A stretch of DNA of 64,000 nt from positions 1,488,001 to 1,552,000 of the forward strand of contig JAJNNX010000006.1 in the NCBI GenBank assembly GCA_023159155.1, in the 5' to 3' direction. The notes beneath the pieces were generated by a model. That model saw only the letters and a list, made by a program, of their open reading frames with translations, ran no database searches and was not told the origin of the DNA. The translations under genes were made by a program, and so were the position numbers. This DNA is from Ustulina deusta (taxonomy: Eukaryota; Ascomycota; Sordariomycetes; Xylariales; Xylariaceae). The stretch's first letter is position 1; each line of letters opens with the position of its first letter. Below are positions 12,965-25,072 of the stretch, piece after piece.

Positions 12965-14048
12965 CGAAGTAGCCTGATGTGTTTTACATTGAATGTGATA
13001 TACATCGTTTAGTTGAGACCGAATAGTACGCGGTTCTGAGCGATGTGGTAGAGAGGTCAAGCCGTGACGTTACCTATCAGTCTTGTTTCAAGGAAAGGTG
13101 GTCAAGTCCATATAAGTTAAATGATTTACGAGTTATGCGTTCAAGTCGAATGACACAATATCTTTGATAAATGAAGCTATTCCCAACCTAGCCCCTCGAG
13201 GGAGGTAAGCTTCTATGTATAGCTCGTATAGTTTAGCCAGCCTACAATCATCGTTCATGGCTGAATACCTTATCAGATGTCAGATTAAATCAAGCCAAGT
13301 CAAATTTTCGGATTAACATAGAAATGAACAAAAGTTCGCAACTGTGATGATAACCTTAATGACGTCTACCTTGGCAAGCTGCAGTGCTGAAACCTTGGCG
13401 GACTAGACTAGATACTTAGGAATCTGGACCCTGAATATGCAAATAATCCCTGTCAAAATCTCTTGGTCTTAGGGTCTTATACCTAACGTTAGAAACCCAA
13501 TACCACATGTAAACCCCGTACTCTTACGACTTTAGCAACCAATAACAGAACACTAAGGGAAGGAAGAAAAACGGTAGGATGCGCTTGAGAGATAAGGCAA
13601 GGCAACTAGTTGATTTCGGGATAACTAAATGCTGGCATAACAGTATAGACGTGGTGTTTCCCAGGCACTAAACCACTACCCCACGTCATTAGCTCAGCTC
13701 TCATTGGCTGGCACCGGTCCATCCTCTACTACAGGCCATGTTCATTGGCCTACTCACCTGATTATACGTCATTTGGGTCGATCGTCCTCACACCCATCAT
13801 CGCCGTTGACGGTTTCTCCAACAGTTCGTGTAAAACCTGCTTGCGTCAGAATTAACAAGAATCCACGTGTGACGGTGATACAGGAATATCAATATGGATC
13901 GAGATGTTGAAATACCGGCTGGCGCCCGCCCCCATTGCCCAGCACAACCTCCTCTCACTTCCAACCACAACTCGTCGCAAAACGCTAGATAGCCTGAGTT
14001 ACACAGCAACTGTCCCAGTCAACAACTACCGCACGCCACATATTCGAG
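12965..14048. other. Intergenic region
   Basis: About 1.1 kb with no frame I can support. Mixed AT-rich sequence; it should hold the promoter of the small coiled-coil gene at its right end. Confidence 0.4.
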
Positions 14049-14706
14049 ATGCCGTTCTTTTCCAATCGCAGACCCGAAGAGGAGGTCATCGAGGAGCCTG
14101 CCCCAATGCCCGAGAAGAAGCACAGCCTCTTCGGCTCGCGGCGCCGCTCGCCATCCCCTGCGTCCACCGTCCCGGGGCGGACGAGCACTGGCAGCTCACG
14201 AACCTCAGGTACATATCATGGTATTATTCATCATGCCATCCCCATAACTCTCTCACTTAACACGTATATATATCCAATACAAAGGACAGAAACGATTCTA
14301 TCAGAACACCTGCTAACACCAACCTTTGTAAAGACGCCGCCTCCAACGTGTCCCACAACCGTAGTGTGCTATCGCGCACCTTCGGACACGGTATTAGTAG
14401 AAACCCGGACATCGACCCATCCATCGTGCAGGCCAGGGAGCGCGTAATGGGCGCCGAGAACGCGGAGCGGGAGGCCGACCGGGCGCTAGCCGCAGCGCGC
14501 CTAAGGGTCCGCGAGGCTCGGGAAGATGTCAAGCGTCTTGAGCTCGAAGCCGCCGAGGAGGCCCGGAGGGCCAAGATCAAGCAGTACCACGCGAAAGAGG
14601 TGTCCAAGCGCGGGAAGCAACTCGGTCGTACGTCCCATGCCCATCCTTTTTTTTACTTGGTGTTAGGGACTCGATGCTAATGATTTTTCTAGGACATGAC
14701 CTGTGA
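14049..14706 (+). CDS. Small conserved fungal coiled-coil protein
   Basis: Three exons (14049-14208, 14334-14627, 14693-14706) join to 155 residues. The 14-nt last exon restores the ending GRHDL, which closely resembles related small fungal proteins as I remember them. The N terminus is basic and proline/serine-rich (MPFFSNRRPEEEV, then an SRRRSPSPAS-like stretch). From about residue 85 to 145 the sequence is a charged helix with Ala/Glu/Arg heptads (ENAEREADRALAAARLRVRE, DVKRLELEAAEEARR), predicted coiled coil. No enzyme motif, membrane segment or signal peptide is visible. It belongs to a family of uncharacterised ascomycete proteins; function unknown. Confidence 0.75.
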
Positions 14707-17467
14707 TGTGGCCTGCGGCTAGAACCGGGTCGAGATGAATGTTTTTGGTGGCTGTGCCCGCAGCGGTAATAGATACGCGAACAACGATGGGTAGATGAGG
14801 TTAATAAGGGATGAAGCGTGATGATATTTCGACTTTGTCATGTATAAATATAAAATAAACGAGGCTTCATGTTATCAGAAGCAGTATACTGATTTTACTT
14901 ATTCTACCATATATTCTCATATTTTGCCGTGCGCTATGTAGAAGTTCGTGAAGATACGTCATTAAACACAAATGCTAGCTAGCATTCGGTATAAGAGCCC
15001 CCCCCCCCTCAACGCCCCGGCCACGGTCTAGATCACGCACGTCTCACTAATTCTCGTCAGTTAAGTAGTCGCTTGTCATTAACTGTACAGCTTTTGCCTC
15101 TGTCTTTCATTGAACGATTGAAGCTTTCTGCATTGATACTATCTACATTAGCAACGGCCGAGCACAATAGAGCTCATATCGATACAAACTCTGAGCGGGG
15201 CTCTTGATTCCGCCAATCTATGAAAAAGTCTAGCAACCACTATATTCGTCAGCGCATTCACCCCTACAACTCAAAATAATAAAGAAAATGGACATGGGAA
15301 GGAAAGGGAGAAAGGAAGCGAGGAGAGGAGAGGGAGGGGAGCAAAAGGATAGACGTCTGATTCTCCTTTCCCTCGTCAGTTACTTGGATTAGCATGTAAC
15401 ATTTACCAGGTTGAGTGCGTCGTCTAATTCCCAGCAGTCGATTGGCTGGCGCTTAAACTAACGACAGTTGCATATCGATACGATAGAGTATTCGCCGTAG
15501 CCATCCATGCTGGTCTAATGCTACTACAACATCTAGAGCCAGTAATTTCCGCCTTGGGCGCCCCAGTGATGCTTCGGCCAGCCGCGAAGCTCGAACATCT
15601 GACTTTCTTGATTCGGTCAACGCTTTTCTTCTAGCCAGGTGCAGACGGTCCGTTGTCTAGCGGCGTGTCTCTTTAAGTTGACAGGCTTGTCAGGATTGAA
15701 CTCATCCTCTGAGTGAACATCGCCTTCCAGATCTTTATCGTCATTTTCCAAGCCATGAATATGTAACGGCTTTAGAACGTTCGAGCCGAGAACGTCCTTG
15801 TGATGACTATCCTTGAAAGGGGAGAGTCGAAGGCTGTCAAGATGTCGGGGAGCCTGTTAAACACCACACTTTGAGTAGCCAAGGAGACTGAGCCCTACTA
15901 CTCGGCATCGACCCATTACCAATACTGGGTTCTTATATATACCCACGGAACTAGCGAGCGTGGTAAGCTAACTGGCTGCATTTGGTCATAGACTCTAGAT
16001 GGCGCACACGACGTTGTTTACGGCAGAAGCTTTCTTAGTGATGCTCCGTAGCCACACCGGAATTAATTTTCGCACGAACTCTCAGCCATGTTAGAATGGT
16101 CTGAGTTATAAACTAGTTGAGTTGTCAAAAGTTAGAAGTCACGATGATTAGTCAGTCATTAGGTTAGAACTTTCGTTACCAAATTAGCCAACCGAGTTAT
16201 TCTAAAACATGATTGGAATATATGCCCCATAAACAGAGCCGAGGAAGGAATGTAGGAAAGGGTGAGGAAAACCGAGGATGTCTTAACATAGGGAGCCCTC
16301 CCATGCCGACTCGCTGCAAGCTTACGTAGATGGACGCGTATGTTGTATCTATTATTGCATGTATCAGCCCTACATTCGTGTGCACGCGCTGATGCGAGTT
16401 GGAGAACATTCGTAGCTCAACGGCGATCAATGTCAAAGCAGATGGTAGAAGTGTACTGGAGGCACTTACCAGCTAGGTATTCACCTCTTCACCGAAGCTT
16501 TCACCATGAGTTTATTGATTCTGTACTACACCCAATTTTATATTGCCTGTCTGAACCCCTGAGCTCCGACAACCTAGGTAGACTAGTGCAAACTACTGCG
16601 TACAACCTCAACCATGTTTTAGGGGTCTGCGGGCTACTTTAATAGGCTAGTGGCAAGATGACTGAAACATAGCGCCCCAGGGTACCACTGTATCGGCTTC
16701 CATCAGCCGCTAATAATGCCACTGCATACGTATTACCTACAGGATGTAGGTAAGTGCCGTGGCTTTTTTCTATCGGGCCATTGCTCCTATCATCGACCAG
16801 GCAGCTTACCCCTTCCGAGACCATGGTGGCATTCTCGTTAAGCCAATCAAATAGCTATAATCCAGCAAGAGCTGGGTATAAAACGTCGGGTTGGAACTGA
16901 ATTGTTTCCCCAAATGCCAAGCCATCGTAGCTCTTACACTACCTCTATACTGGGCTCTTGGCAGTTGCGTCACCTCATCTCACTCCCATTTTTTTCATTT
17001 ATCGCGAACAGCTTCTGCTAAACTAAGAAGCTTGAGCGCCGATCAACTTCAATTCAACAACTGTCCTACCATCTCCCTAGACGCCTACTAGGCACTACTA
17101 CTGTCCCTGATTTTGCCCTTTTTAACATCTTGAACATTGCCGACGACACGTATATCGACCTGATTAGGGACCTGATCTACACCTCAACTGCCGCTGTCAC
17201 GACACCCTTCCTCTAGTTTGTCTATTTTTCTTTTTTTCTTTTTTTCTTCTTCTTCTTCTTCTTTTTCTTCTTTGCATTTCCTCGGTCATTACCAATGCAT
17301 CCAACCACGTTGCTTTGACCTTTCCAATCCATTGTCGAACCCCCCCTTGTTCGGCAGCGCCGACGATCTCTGCGCGCGCGCGCGTGAACCCGCCCGAGCT
17401 TCTGGTCTGAACCTGTTCGACCAATCCGGCGTCGAGTCAATCCGACACACAAGCATCTGTCCGCAAA
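14707..17467. other. Long intergenic region with purine, poly-C and pyrimidine tracts
   Basis: No gene supported. Visible structure: a C run at about 14999-15009; a strongly purine-rich tract at about 15286-15350 (repeated GGAGA/GGAAAG); and a long T/C-rich tract at about 17219-17278 just upstream of the OCH1-like gene, probably part of its promoter or 5' leader. Confidence 0.45.
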
Positions 17468-18650
17468 ATGCTGCCCTTTCGGAGGGCCATCATCTTTGCT
17501 GCGTTCTTCATTACCGCATTCATCCTCATCCGCCGTGCGCATAGCCCCGATGCACCCAACCCTATTCGAAAACCCCCCCCAAGGCCCCCGGCCCCCGACG
17601 GAGACCGCGATGGCGATGGCGCCCTACGCCATACCCCGTCGACCTCTAATCCTGCACACGCCGGTACGGACGACCACCGGGACAAACCGCTCTCCACCCA
17701 GAATGCCGTCCAAGACCTTTCGACCATGTCGCTCTACGACAAGCTAGCCTACCTGTACCCGTACGACGTCGAGTCCAAGTTCCCAGCCTACGTCTGGCAG
17801 ACATGGAAAACCACACCGGACGACCAAGAGTTTGCTTTTCGCGACGAGGAGGGTTCTTGGTCTTATCATCATCCAGGCTTTGTTCACGAAGTCATCACAG
17901 ACCAAGTCGCCGTCCACGTCCTTCGGCTGCTTTACGCCCCTATCCCCGAAATCCTCGAAGCATACGATGCCTTGCCCGAGCCTGTTCTGAAGGCCGACTT
18001 TTTCCGCTACCTCATCCTGCTTGCACGTGGCGGAATCTACTCCGATATCGATACATATGCCCTCAAGAGCGCCTTGGACTGGCTCCCGGACACGGTGCCC
18101 CAGAAAAGCATCGGCCTAGTTATCGGCATCGAGGCTGATCCAGACCGGCCGGACTGGAAAGACTGGTATAGCCGTAGAATTCAATTCTGTCAATGGACCA
18201 TCCAAGCGAAACCGGGACACCCCGTATTGCGCGACATCGTGTCGCGTATTACTGCCGAGACCCTGGAAAGAAAGAAGAAAGGGACATTCATAACTAAGGA
18301 AAAATCCATCGTCGAGTTCACGGGCCCGGCTATCTGGACGGACACTATCTTTGACTACTTCAATGACCCACGGTATTTCGATATGAAGCGCAGTGCCGGC
18401 GAAATCACGTACCGGAATTTCACTGGCATGGAAAAATCCAAGAAGGTGGGCGATGTGGTAGTATTGCCCATCACTAGTTTCTCGCCTGGTGTGCAACAAA
18501 TGGGCGCGAAGGACTATGACGATCCCATGGCGTTCGTCAAGCATGATTTTGAAGGTAGGCTTCCTGTCACCCCTGGCTCTGTGCATCCTCTAACCCAGCC
18601 TAGGCACCTGGAAACCTGAGAGCGAACGACATATTGGTGAAGTTCAGTAG
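17468..18650 (+). CDS. Initiation-specific alpha-1,6-mannosyltransferase (OCH1-like, GT32)
   Basis: Golgi type II glycosyltransferase that adds the first alpha-1,6-mannose starting the outer chain on N-glycans. Two exons, 17468-18554 and 18604-18650; the 49-nt intron joins HDFEG to TWKPESERHIGEVQ, the usual OCH1 end, giving 377 residues. A short basic N terminus precedes one hydrophobic signal-anchor (about residues 7-22), then a proline-rich stem. The catalytic region starts near KFPAYVWQTWKT; the metal-binding DxD motif is in GGIYSDIDTYAL (about residue 192), with LKADFFRYLILLARGGIY before it. FTGPAIWTDTIF and ITSFSPGVQQMG are further family blocks. The length matches the family. A pyrimidine-rich leader precedes the ATG. 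Confidence 0.92.
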
Positions 18651-19867
18651 AAATTTTTTGCACCGTTTGGGTTATGACCTCAGATTTTACCATCCGGATG
18701 TGCCCTCATCTTGCGCAGCACATTGCTGTCTAGATGCTCTAAAGATTCGGATGCTTCCCGACATTAGCTCGTACTATTCCCGTTGCTGTATCCGATGCGA
18801 ACTTGGCGAGGGAATCTTCAGCGATTATGGAGGGCGATATACGAGACTGATTGTTGTTCGGGACTTCAAGCTCGCTCTGCTCGAATGTATGTGAGATAGT
18901 GTATGATGGACGATCGATAGTCCGCGGAAAGCGAGAGTGATGCTTAAGCTAAGTCATAGCGAAGATGAAGGAGCCCACTTTGTCCATTGCAGAAGGCGAA
19001 GGACCCAGGAATGACGCGCTCACGCCATATGGAAACACCACACAAAAGCGCGCCAAGGAGGATTCGGATGGTGTGCATAGCTAGATGTGAGACTCGGATT
19101 CATGGCGTGAGTCGCTCAAGCCTTTTTTGTGTATATATATTCTACGGAGCATAGAGACGGCGTTTGGGTCGGGATTCAGAGCTTGGTGTTGAGAAATGGT
19201 ATATATAGCAAGCATTCATATCCTCTGTCACGGCATGATTGCATGTTATTATCTAGATGTTGAGCCTCAAAAGGAACAGTCAAAACTGAACTCTTCACGC
19301 CGTTCGGGCTAAGTAGACTAACCTCAGCTAATTCCGATTCTGGTCAAGCCCTGTGGACTGCCGGAACAGCGCCTCACTTCTCCGTACGTTAGACCAGATT
19401 CCCCAGCTCCCCCACATACAAGTCTCCTCACCCTCCCATTCCTCAACTTCTTCTATGTGTAGCTGACAATACCTACTTCGTAAATACGACGTGTATGCGG
19501 CCCGATTTTATAAGAACCGAGGTACGACACTAAACCCGGACATGTTTGGGGTAACATATACAACAAGTCATACCGGTACTAGAATTCGGTAGCCAGGCTG
19601 GGCCATAAGACGAAAGAAACGGTTGTGTCCTTTTTCCATTTCTTGGGCCGACACGTCTACCGCGGCCTTGGACCATTGCAGCTTAACGACGGCGTCGTCT
19701 TCACGGACGACCCGTATGGCTCGTGACGCATAATGCACCGTGATTGGTTGTCTCGGATACGAGCTGTTCATAAGTCTACCGTTTCTGTGCTCCCACCTCT
19801 GCCGGGGGCGACGAAGCACCGGATATGGGTTGCTAGGAGACAGCGAAGACATGTCGCGACTTCGGGG
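18651..19867. other. Intergenic region between OCH1-like and acyl-CoA synthetase genes
   Basis: An open frame on the minus strand at 19568-19852 shows no domain and overlaps the probable promoter of the next gene, so it is not called. Nothing else stands out. Confidence 0.35.
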
Positions 19868-22287
19868 ATGAGCTACGTTGAAGGGCCTAGAGATGTGAGT
19901 GGATCTGTTTGCCCGTCATGAGGGAGACATTGTCGAGCAACGGGGTCTGCTCATGTCGTGTCTACACCTCACAATCTCATGCATAGAATGAGCACTTATC
20001 CCTGAGATCATCGCCTCGGGAAGATTTACGAGTATAGCGTGCTGATAATCCCACAGCCACCTCTGCTTCCACATACGATCCCGGAGCATTTCGCCTCCGT
20101 CGTATCCCAATATGGGGATCGGCCTGCCGTGATGGCGAGAAGTCCGGTGGTCATGGACGCTTCACCGCCTCCTCCCGCGACATCCGCCCGCGGACAGGCT
20201 AAGCCCGAAACGACGACATTGACGTATGCCGCGCTGGACGCCCTCTCCAACACGGTCGCGCACTCTCTGCGGTCGCTGGGCGTGAAGAAGGGCGACCGCG
20301 TAGCCGTGAGCCTAGGCAACGTCTCCGAGTCCGTGGTGCTGACCTACGCCATCGTCAAGCTCGGCGCCGTCTGGGTGCCCCTGAACCCGACCTTCAACTC
20401 GGCCCAGCTCGGCGCCGCGCTCGCCCACCTGGGCGTCGAGGTCCTCGTCATAGGCGCCGTGACGGACCTCGCGTACAAGCCGTGCCGCGGCCGCAGCAAC
20501 CTCGAGCTGCTCTCGTCGCTGATCCCCGGGCTGACGGGCGCGACGACGAAGGGAAGGGGGGATAAGGTCGAGTCCGCCGTGGTCCCGACGCTGAAGACCG
20601 TGGTCTTGGTCGATAACTCGGCCGCCCACCCGCAGTCGGGGTTCCCGCCCCTGCGGGACCTGGGCCTGCTCACGCCGTACACGACGCTGCTGCTGGACTC
20701 GTCGCCGCGGCCCGTGACGCCGGACGCGCCCCTGTCGGCGGGCGAGACGATCAACATCCAGTTCACGTCGGGCACGACGTCGGCGCCCAAGGCGGCGATG
20801 CTGAGCCACACGAGCGTGCTCAACAACGGGCGCCTGATCGCCTCGCGCATGGGGCTGGAGCCGTCGGACCTGATCGTCTGCCCGCCGCCGCTGTTCCACT
20901 GCTTCGGGTGCGTGCTCGGGCTGATGGCGACGGCGACCACGGGGGCCGCGATCCTGTTCCCGTCGCCGACCTTCGACCCGGCCGCCACGCTGCACATGGT
21001 CTCGGAGCACCGGGCCACGGGCCTGTACGGGGTGGCCACCATGTTCGTGGCGGAGCTCGAGCTGCTGCTGTCGTCGTCGTCGTCGTCGTCGTCGTTGTCG
21101 GGCGGGGCCATGGCCGTGGCGGCGCAGCTACAGCCCGACGCGTTCGCGCGGCTGCGCAAGGGCATCGCGGCCGGGTCGTCGGTGCCCGAGTCGCTGATGC
21201 GCCGCCTCTTCGACGTCATGGGGCTGCGCGACCTCGTCATCTGCTACGGCATGACGGAGACGAGCCCCGTCTCGTGCATGACGGCCCCGGACGACCCCTT
21301 CGGGCGCCGCACGCGCTCCGTCGGCCGCGCCATGCCGCACACGGCCGTCAAGGTCGTCTCCCCCACGGACCGCACGCGCACCCTGCCGCGCGGCGAGCGC
21401 GGCGAGCTGGCCGCCAGCGGCTACCTCGTCATGAAGGGGTATTTCGGGGACCCGGCGCGCACCGCCGAGGACCGCGTCGCCGACGAGCGCGGCGTCGTGT
21501 GGATGTACACCGGCGACGAGGCGCGCATGGACGAGGACGGATACGTCGAGATCACGGGCCGCATCAAGGATCTCAGTGAGTAAATTATTCTATATTGTCT
21601 TTCCTTTCTGTGTTTTTTTTTTTTTTTACCCCTTGGCTTTTCATCTAGTAGTTTGAGCATATGAAGGCCCCCCCCCCCCCCCCCCCCATCCCCTTTCGGG
21701 GACGGGATTCCTGCTATTGTCCAAGCTTAGGGGGGTTCGCTTAGCGATACGCTTCCGAAGCATCCAGGCAAGGCAAGCAAGCACGCTCTGTGTGCGCGCG
21801 TTGCGTGGAATGGCCCGGTCGCTGACCTCGAGTGCCCGCAGTCATCCGCGGCGGCGAGAACATCCACCCCCTCGAGGTCGAGAACTGCGTGTTCCAGCTT
21901 GGCGGCGTACAGGACGTCAGCGTCGTCGGCGTGCCGGACGAGCGCCACGGCGAGGCGGTGGCGGCCTTCGTCGTTCCACACAAGGGCGTGCGGACGACGG
22001 GCGGGGACGGGTTCGTGAAGGCCGGCAAGGCCGTTCCTGTTGCTGCTGCTTCCGACGATGACGGGGTGGTGGTAGTCGAGGGCCGGGGCGAGGAGGAGGA
22101 GGAGGGGGAGACGCTCGGGAAGCGGCAGATCCAGGACTGGGTCAGGACTAACCTCTCGGGCCACCTCGTGCCCAAGCACGTCTTTTGGATCGACGAGTAC
22201 CCCAAGACGGCCAGCGGGAAGATCCAGAAGTATAAGCTGAGGGATCTCGCCAAGGAGATGGTTTCGTCGCCGGCGCTCGCCATGTAG
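19868..22287 (+). CDS. AMP-dependent acyl-CoA synthetase (ANL superfamily)
   Basis: Activates a carboxylic acid, probably a medium- or long-chain fatty acid, as acyl-AMP and then acyl-CoA. Three exons: 19868-19894 (MSYVEGPRD, GTGAGT donor), 20057-21575 and 21842-22287, giving 663 residues. The short first exon fits a family start of the type SIVEGPTDPPL. Motifs: P-loop-like FTSGTTSAPKAAMLSH (about 245), YGMTETSP (about 406), YTGDEARMDEDGY and GRIKDL/IIRGGENIHPLEVEN, where the second intron splits the hinge, and PKTASGKIQKYKLRD with the catalytic lysine (about 640). A TCG repeat encodes a serine run near residue 350. The 266-nt second intron holds T15 and C20 runs. The gene is notably GC-rich. 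No peroxisomal SKL-type end (it ends ALAM). It lies next to the broken SDR/PKS locus and may once have belonged to it; that is inference. Confidence 0.9.
21668..21687 (+). repeat. Poly-C run inside an intron
   Basis: Twenty consecutive cytosines, preceded by a T15 run at about 21613-21627, both in the second intron of the acyl-CoA synthetase gene. Length may be unreliable in the assembly. Confidence 0.8.
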
Positions 22288-25072
22288 GAGGCCACTGTAG
22301 GCTTTGGATTCTAAGTATATTCCTGTGCTGTAGTTTCGCTGGCGTCGCAGGAGGACTGTGGGAGTGGAAATATCAACATCATAGAGATGAGAAAAACGCT
22401 TCCGATATACCTTGGTAGGCAGTTTCTTGCATAGCCCATAATAACAAAACTAAAGTGCTCGAGAAAAGGCATCTCGGAGCTAAGCTAGGTAGGTAGGCAT
22501 TTATGTGAAAATCGGGTCGCAACACATGATATGATAGTTACCATTTACCGTCGATCCCTCGAAGACTACCGTCGTCACACAAGTCATCGAGTCTGGCGGC
22601 TAGTTGAGCAAGATCAAGCGCTTGAGGTCATCCCTAGTAGTGAAAACACGTTGGGCCTAATATCGTGTACATGACCTTCTTGATTACAATGCAGTGATTA
22701 TATAATGTAGAATAGGAGTACCTATACATTTTACGGTCAACAAGTTCGCAATTGCAGGTAGGTATACCTAAGTAATACCTACGTACCTGATACACTACCT
22801 ACTACCTAAGTACTTAGTATGTAGAGGTAGGTATGATTACCTAGGTAATTACCTAAGCGCCGTATTGTCGCGCCCTGCACCATCTACCTAGTCTAAAAAA
22901 AGCAGTGCAAGGACACCTACATTCCCACCGATTATGCAGCGTGTTTCCTTAGCTCTGTTAGCTAGGGCTCTCCTCGGGCCATGGTTCACCATGATGTCCC
23001 GGTCGCACTAGTCGCTCTAGAGCTGTTCTGAACCGTTTATAAAACTCTAGATCTCTGGAGTTCGATATCTAGATTTATCCAGGGCATTAGGCATTCTTAG
23101 ATAAAATAACAAAAATTGTAATCCTCCGTGGCGAATTATTAGTATTGCACATCATGACAAGGAAAGCCTTCCCCCCGATACGACGGACTGTACGTTTTGC
23201 ATGCGTATAAGATAAGGTATGGTAGCAGGTAGGTATATTGGTTCATCGAAAGGAATTACATGTAGATACGTTGTATCTGAAAACTAGGCTAGAAATACCA
23301 CGGTAATGGTATTTCTGGGATTGCGCCCCCAAAAGTCACGCCATAATGAAGTTCTAAGGATCTTCACGTTTCTAAAGACCTTCACGTTGGCCCCCGACAC
23401 GGTGACACCCTAGGAAGAGAACTCCAGACCACCAGTATACTAGTAGGTAGTCACCCCAGCGAGTATGCAGGTAAGCAATGGGGTGGGCGATTCCTAGGCT
23501 TCCAGTTCCCTGTCATTCCATATCCCGGCAGCTCATTCTCAGCAGTAAGTACTTACATATGGAGAACTACGCAGTAAGTTGCCACATCTGCTGTGGTCCT
23601 ACAGCCGCTCCTGCTGAGATGCGCTGGCCACTGTGACAATTATACCCCAAAGTACCGGTCACTGGATCTCTACGGCGCAAGAAGTCGACCGTTCGATTTC
23701 GACCCTGGGTGACTCCAGACATCCAAGTAGTGAGTGGTCTCTCGTTGGGCTGACAACCTTGAAGTGACGTAGCTATAACGTACTACTATTATTACCTTGG
23801 CATTTCGAGGGGGTACTCTGATATGTATGCCTTTGTTTTGCCTTCGTTTTTAGCGAAGGAGGTACGGCTGAGTGGAACAAAGGCTTCCTTGGTCCAAAAG
23901 TTTCGGTGGAAACTTGAATTCCTATAGCCCAAATAGGAAAGTATACGGACCAAATCGGGATTAATATTTTTTAGTATTTTTGGTATATAGATTAGCAGCT
24001 ATACAAACCTAGCTACTAAAGCTATGAAAGCTCCATATTCAGGCTACCCAAGGTTACCTACCTAGGTACTTACCTGTAAGCTACGAAGGTAGCCCCCCTT
24101 CCGCGCCCCTTCCGTGTGCTCTGCCGCGCGGGGTGTGCTTCGCGCGCGGCTCCCCTGTCAGCGGCCTTCCTTTTTTAGCTTATATAAGCACCAGCTGTAG
24201 CCAGGTGACCCTGGGAGCCTTACTGCCAGCCTATATGGCTAGGCCTTTTCTGTAGTTACGCTAACTTGACCAAGGCACTGAACAGCAATGTGGCTTTGTT
24301 GGTACCTACATGTACTCATCTACTCTACTGCCTTGCATACCAATTAGTTCGGCATTGGCCTATCGGAGAAGACGAGTCAACTAGATAGGTTGATGGTCTA
24401 TGGCGTTGGATGACCCTGCTGACAGTGTCTGCAAGATAAACCAACAATAACGCAATTAGCCCCTATTTGTCATGTCAAAGCCTTGCTGCTCTGGGCTCAT
24501 CTTCTAATGTTTTGCTGACAAGTCCCCAAAGCGAGTCAAACCCTACCTTGATATCAAAAGATTGCAGCTACAACATCAAGTCTCCAAAGTGCTTGGTTCG
24601 TTTCGGTCCTAATCAATCCTACCTGGGAACTTGTTGGCCGAGGATGACGAGGAGAAAATATACACAGCAGTCCTGTGACACCGCCAAGGGAGCCTGCTTT
24701 GCGATCGAGCAACCGTTGCAACCTGAAGAAGTCCTTCGAGAGAGCTTGGTCGCAGTTACAACCCCACTATGTTCTTGGCTTCTAAATGGTCCCTTGTGGG
24801 AACACTAGGTCAATGCCCCCTCTTCAGAGAGATTGAACGATACACCCTGTTGATGAGGATTCTATACACACACGCGGCGTTCTCGCTTGATAGCACAGGA
24901 GAATCATGAGCTTGTTTCCCTTGCTATTGATACGTGGCGTTCATCATGGCATAGTGCAAGATTCCTGTCGTGAGTATGCGGGCTAGAACTTCCTTCTACT
25001 ATAATGATGAGCTCGAGCGATTCAGCAAAGCGAGGTGAGAATATAGAAGCTTTCTACTTATATAGCGCTACA
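22288..25072. other. Gene-poor region with dispersed CTAGGTA-type repeats
   Basis: No supportable gene. At 22735-22865 and again near 24050-24090 the sequence is built from overlapping palindromic words such as TACCTAGGTA and GTAGGTA. A 342-nt open frame at 24467-24808 lacks any recognisable motif. A segment at about 22850-22905 has a diverged copy at about 33400-33445 on the far side of the PKS relic. Confidence 0.45.
22735..22865. repeat. Cluster of ACCTAGGTA/TACCTAC words
   Basis: Dense, imperfect copies of short palindromic words (GTAGGTAT, ACCTACC, CCTAGGTA). Similar clusters occur near 24055, 41945-42010 and 61980-62030. They look like low-complexity intergenic sequence, not an ordered array. 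Confidence 0.5.

Noticed and set aside
20312..21240. Two long minus-strand frames (232 and 298 codons) over the acyl-CoA synthetase
   Set aside because: GC-rich coding DNA opens antisense frames; they are repetitive Arg/Ser-rich and have no motif.
20908..21579. Plus-strand frame of 223 codons rich in Arg, Gly and Ala
   Set aside because: Out-of-frame reading of the same GC-rich ligase exon.
23640..23720. tRNA-like hairpin with CCGTTCGATTTCGACC
   Set aside because: Stems do not form a T-arm with a 7-nt loop and no A box is in place.
24467..24808. Plus-strand frame of 113 codons
   Set aside because: No motif, no plausible splice partner, surrounded by decayed intergenic DNA.
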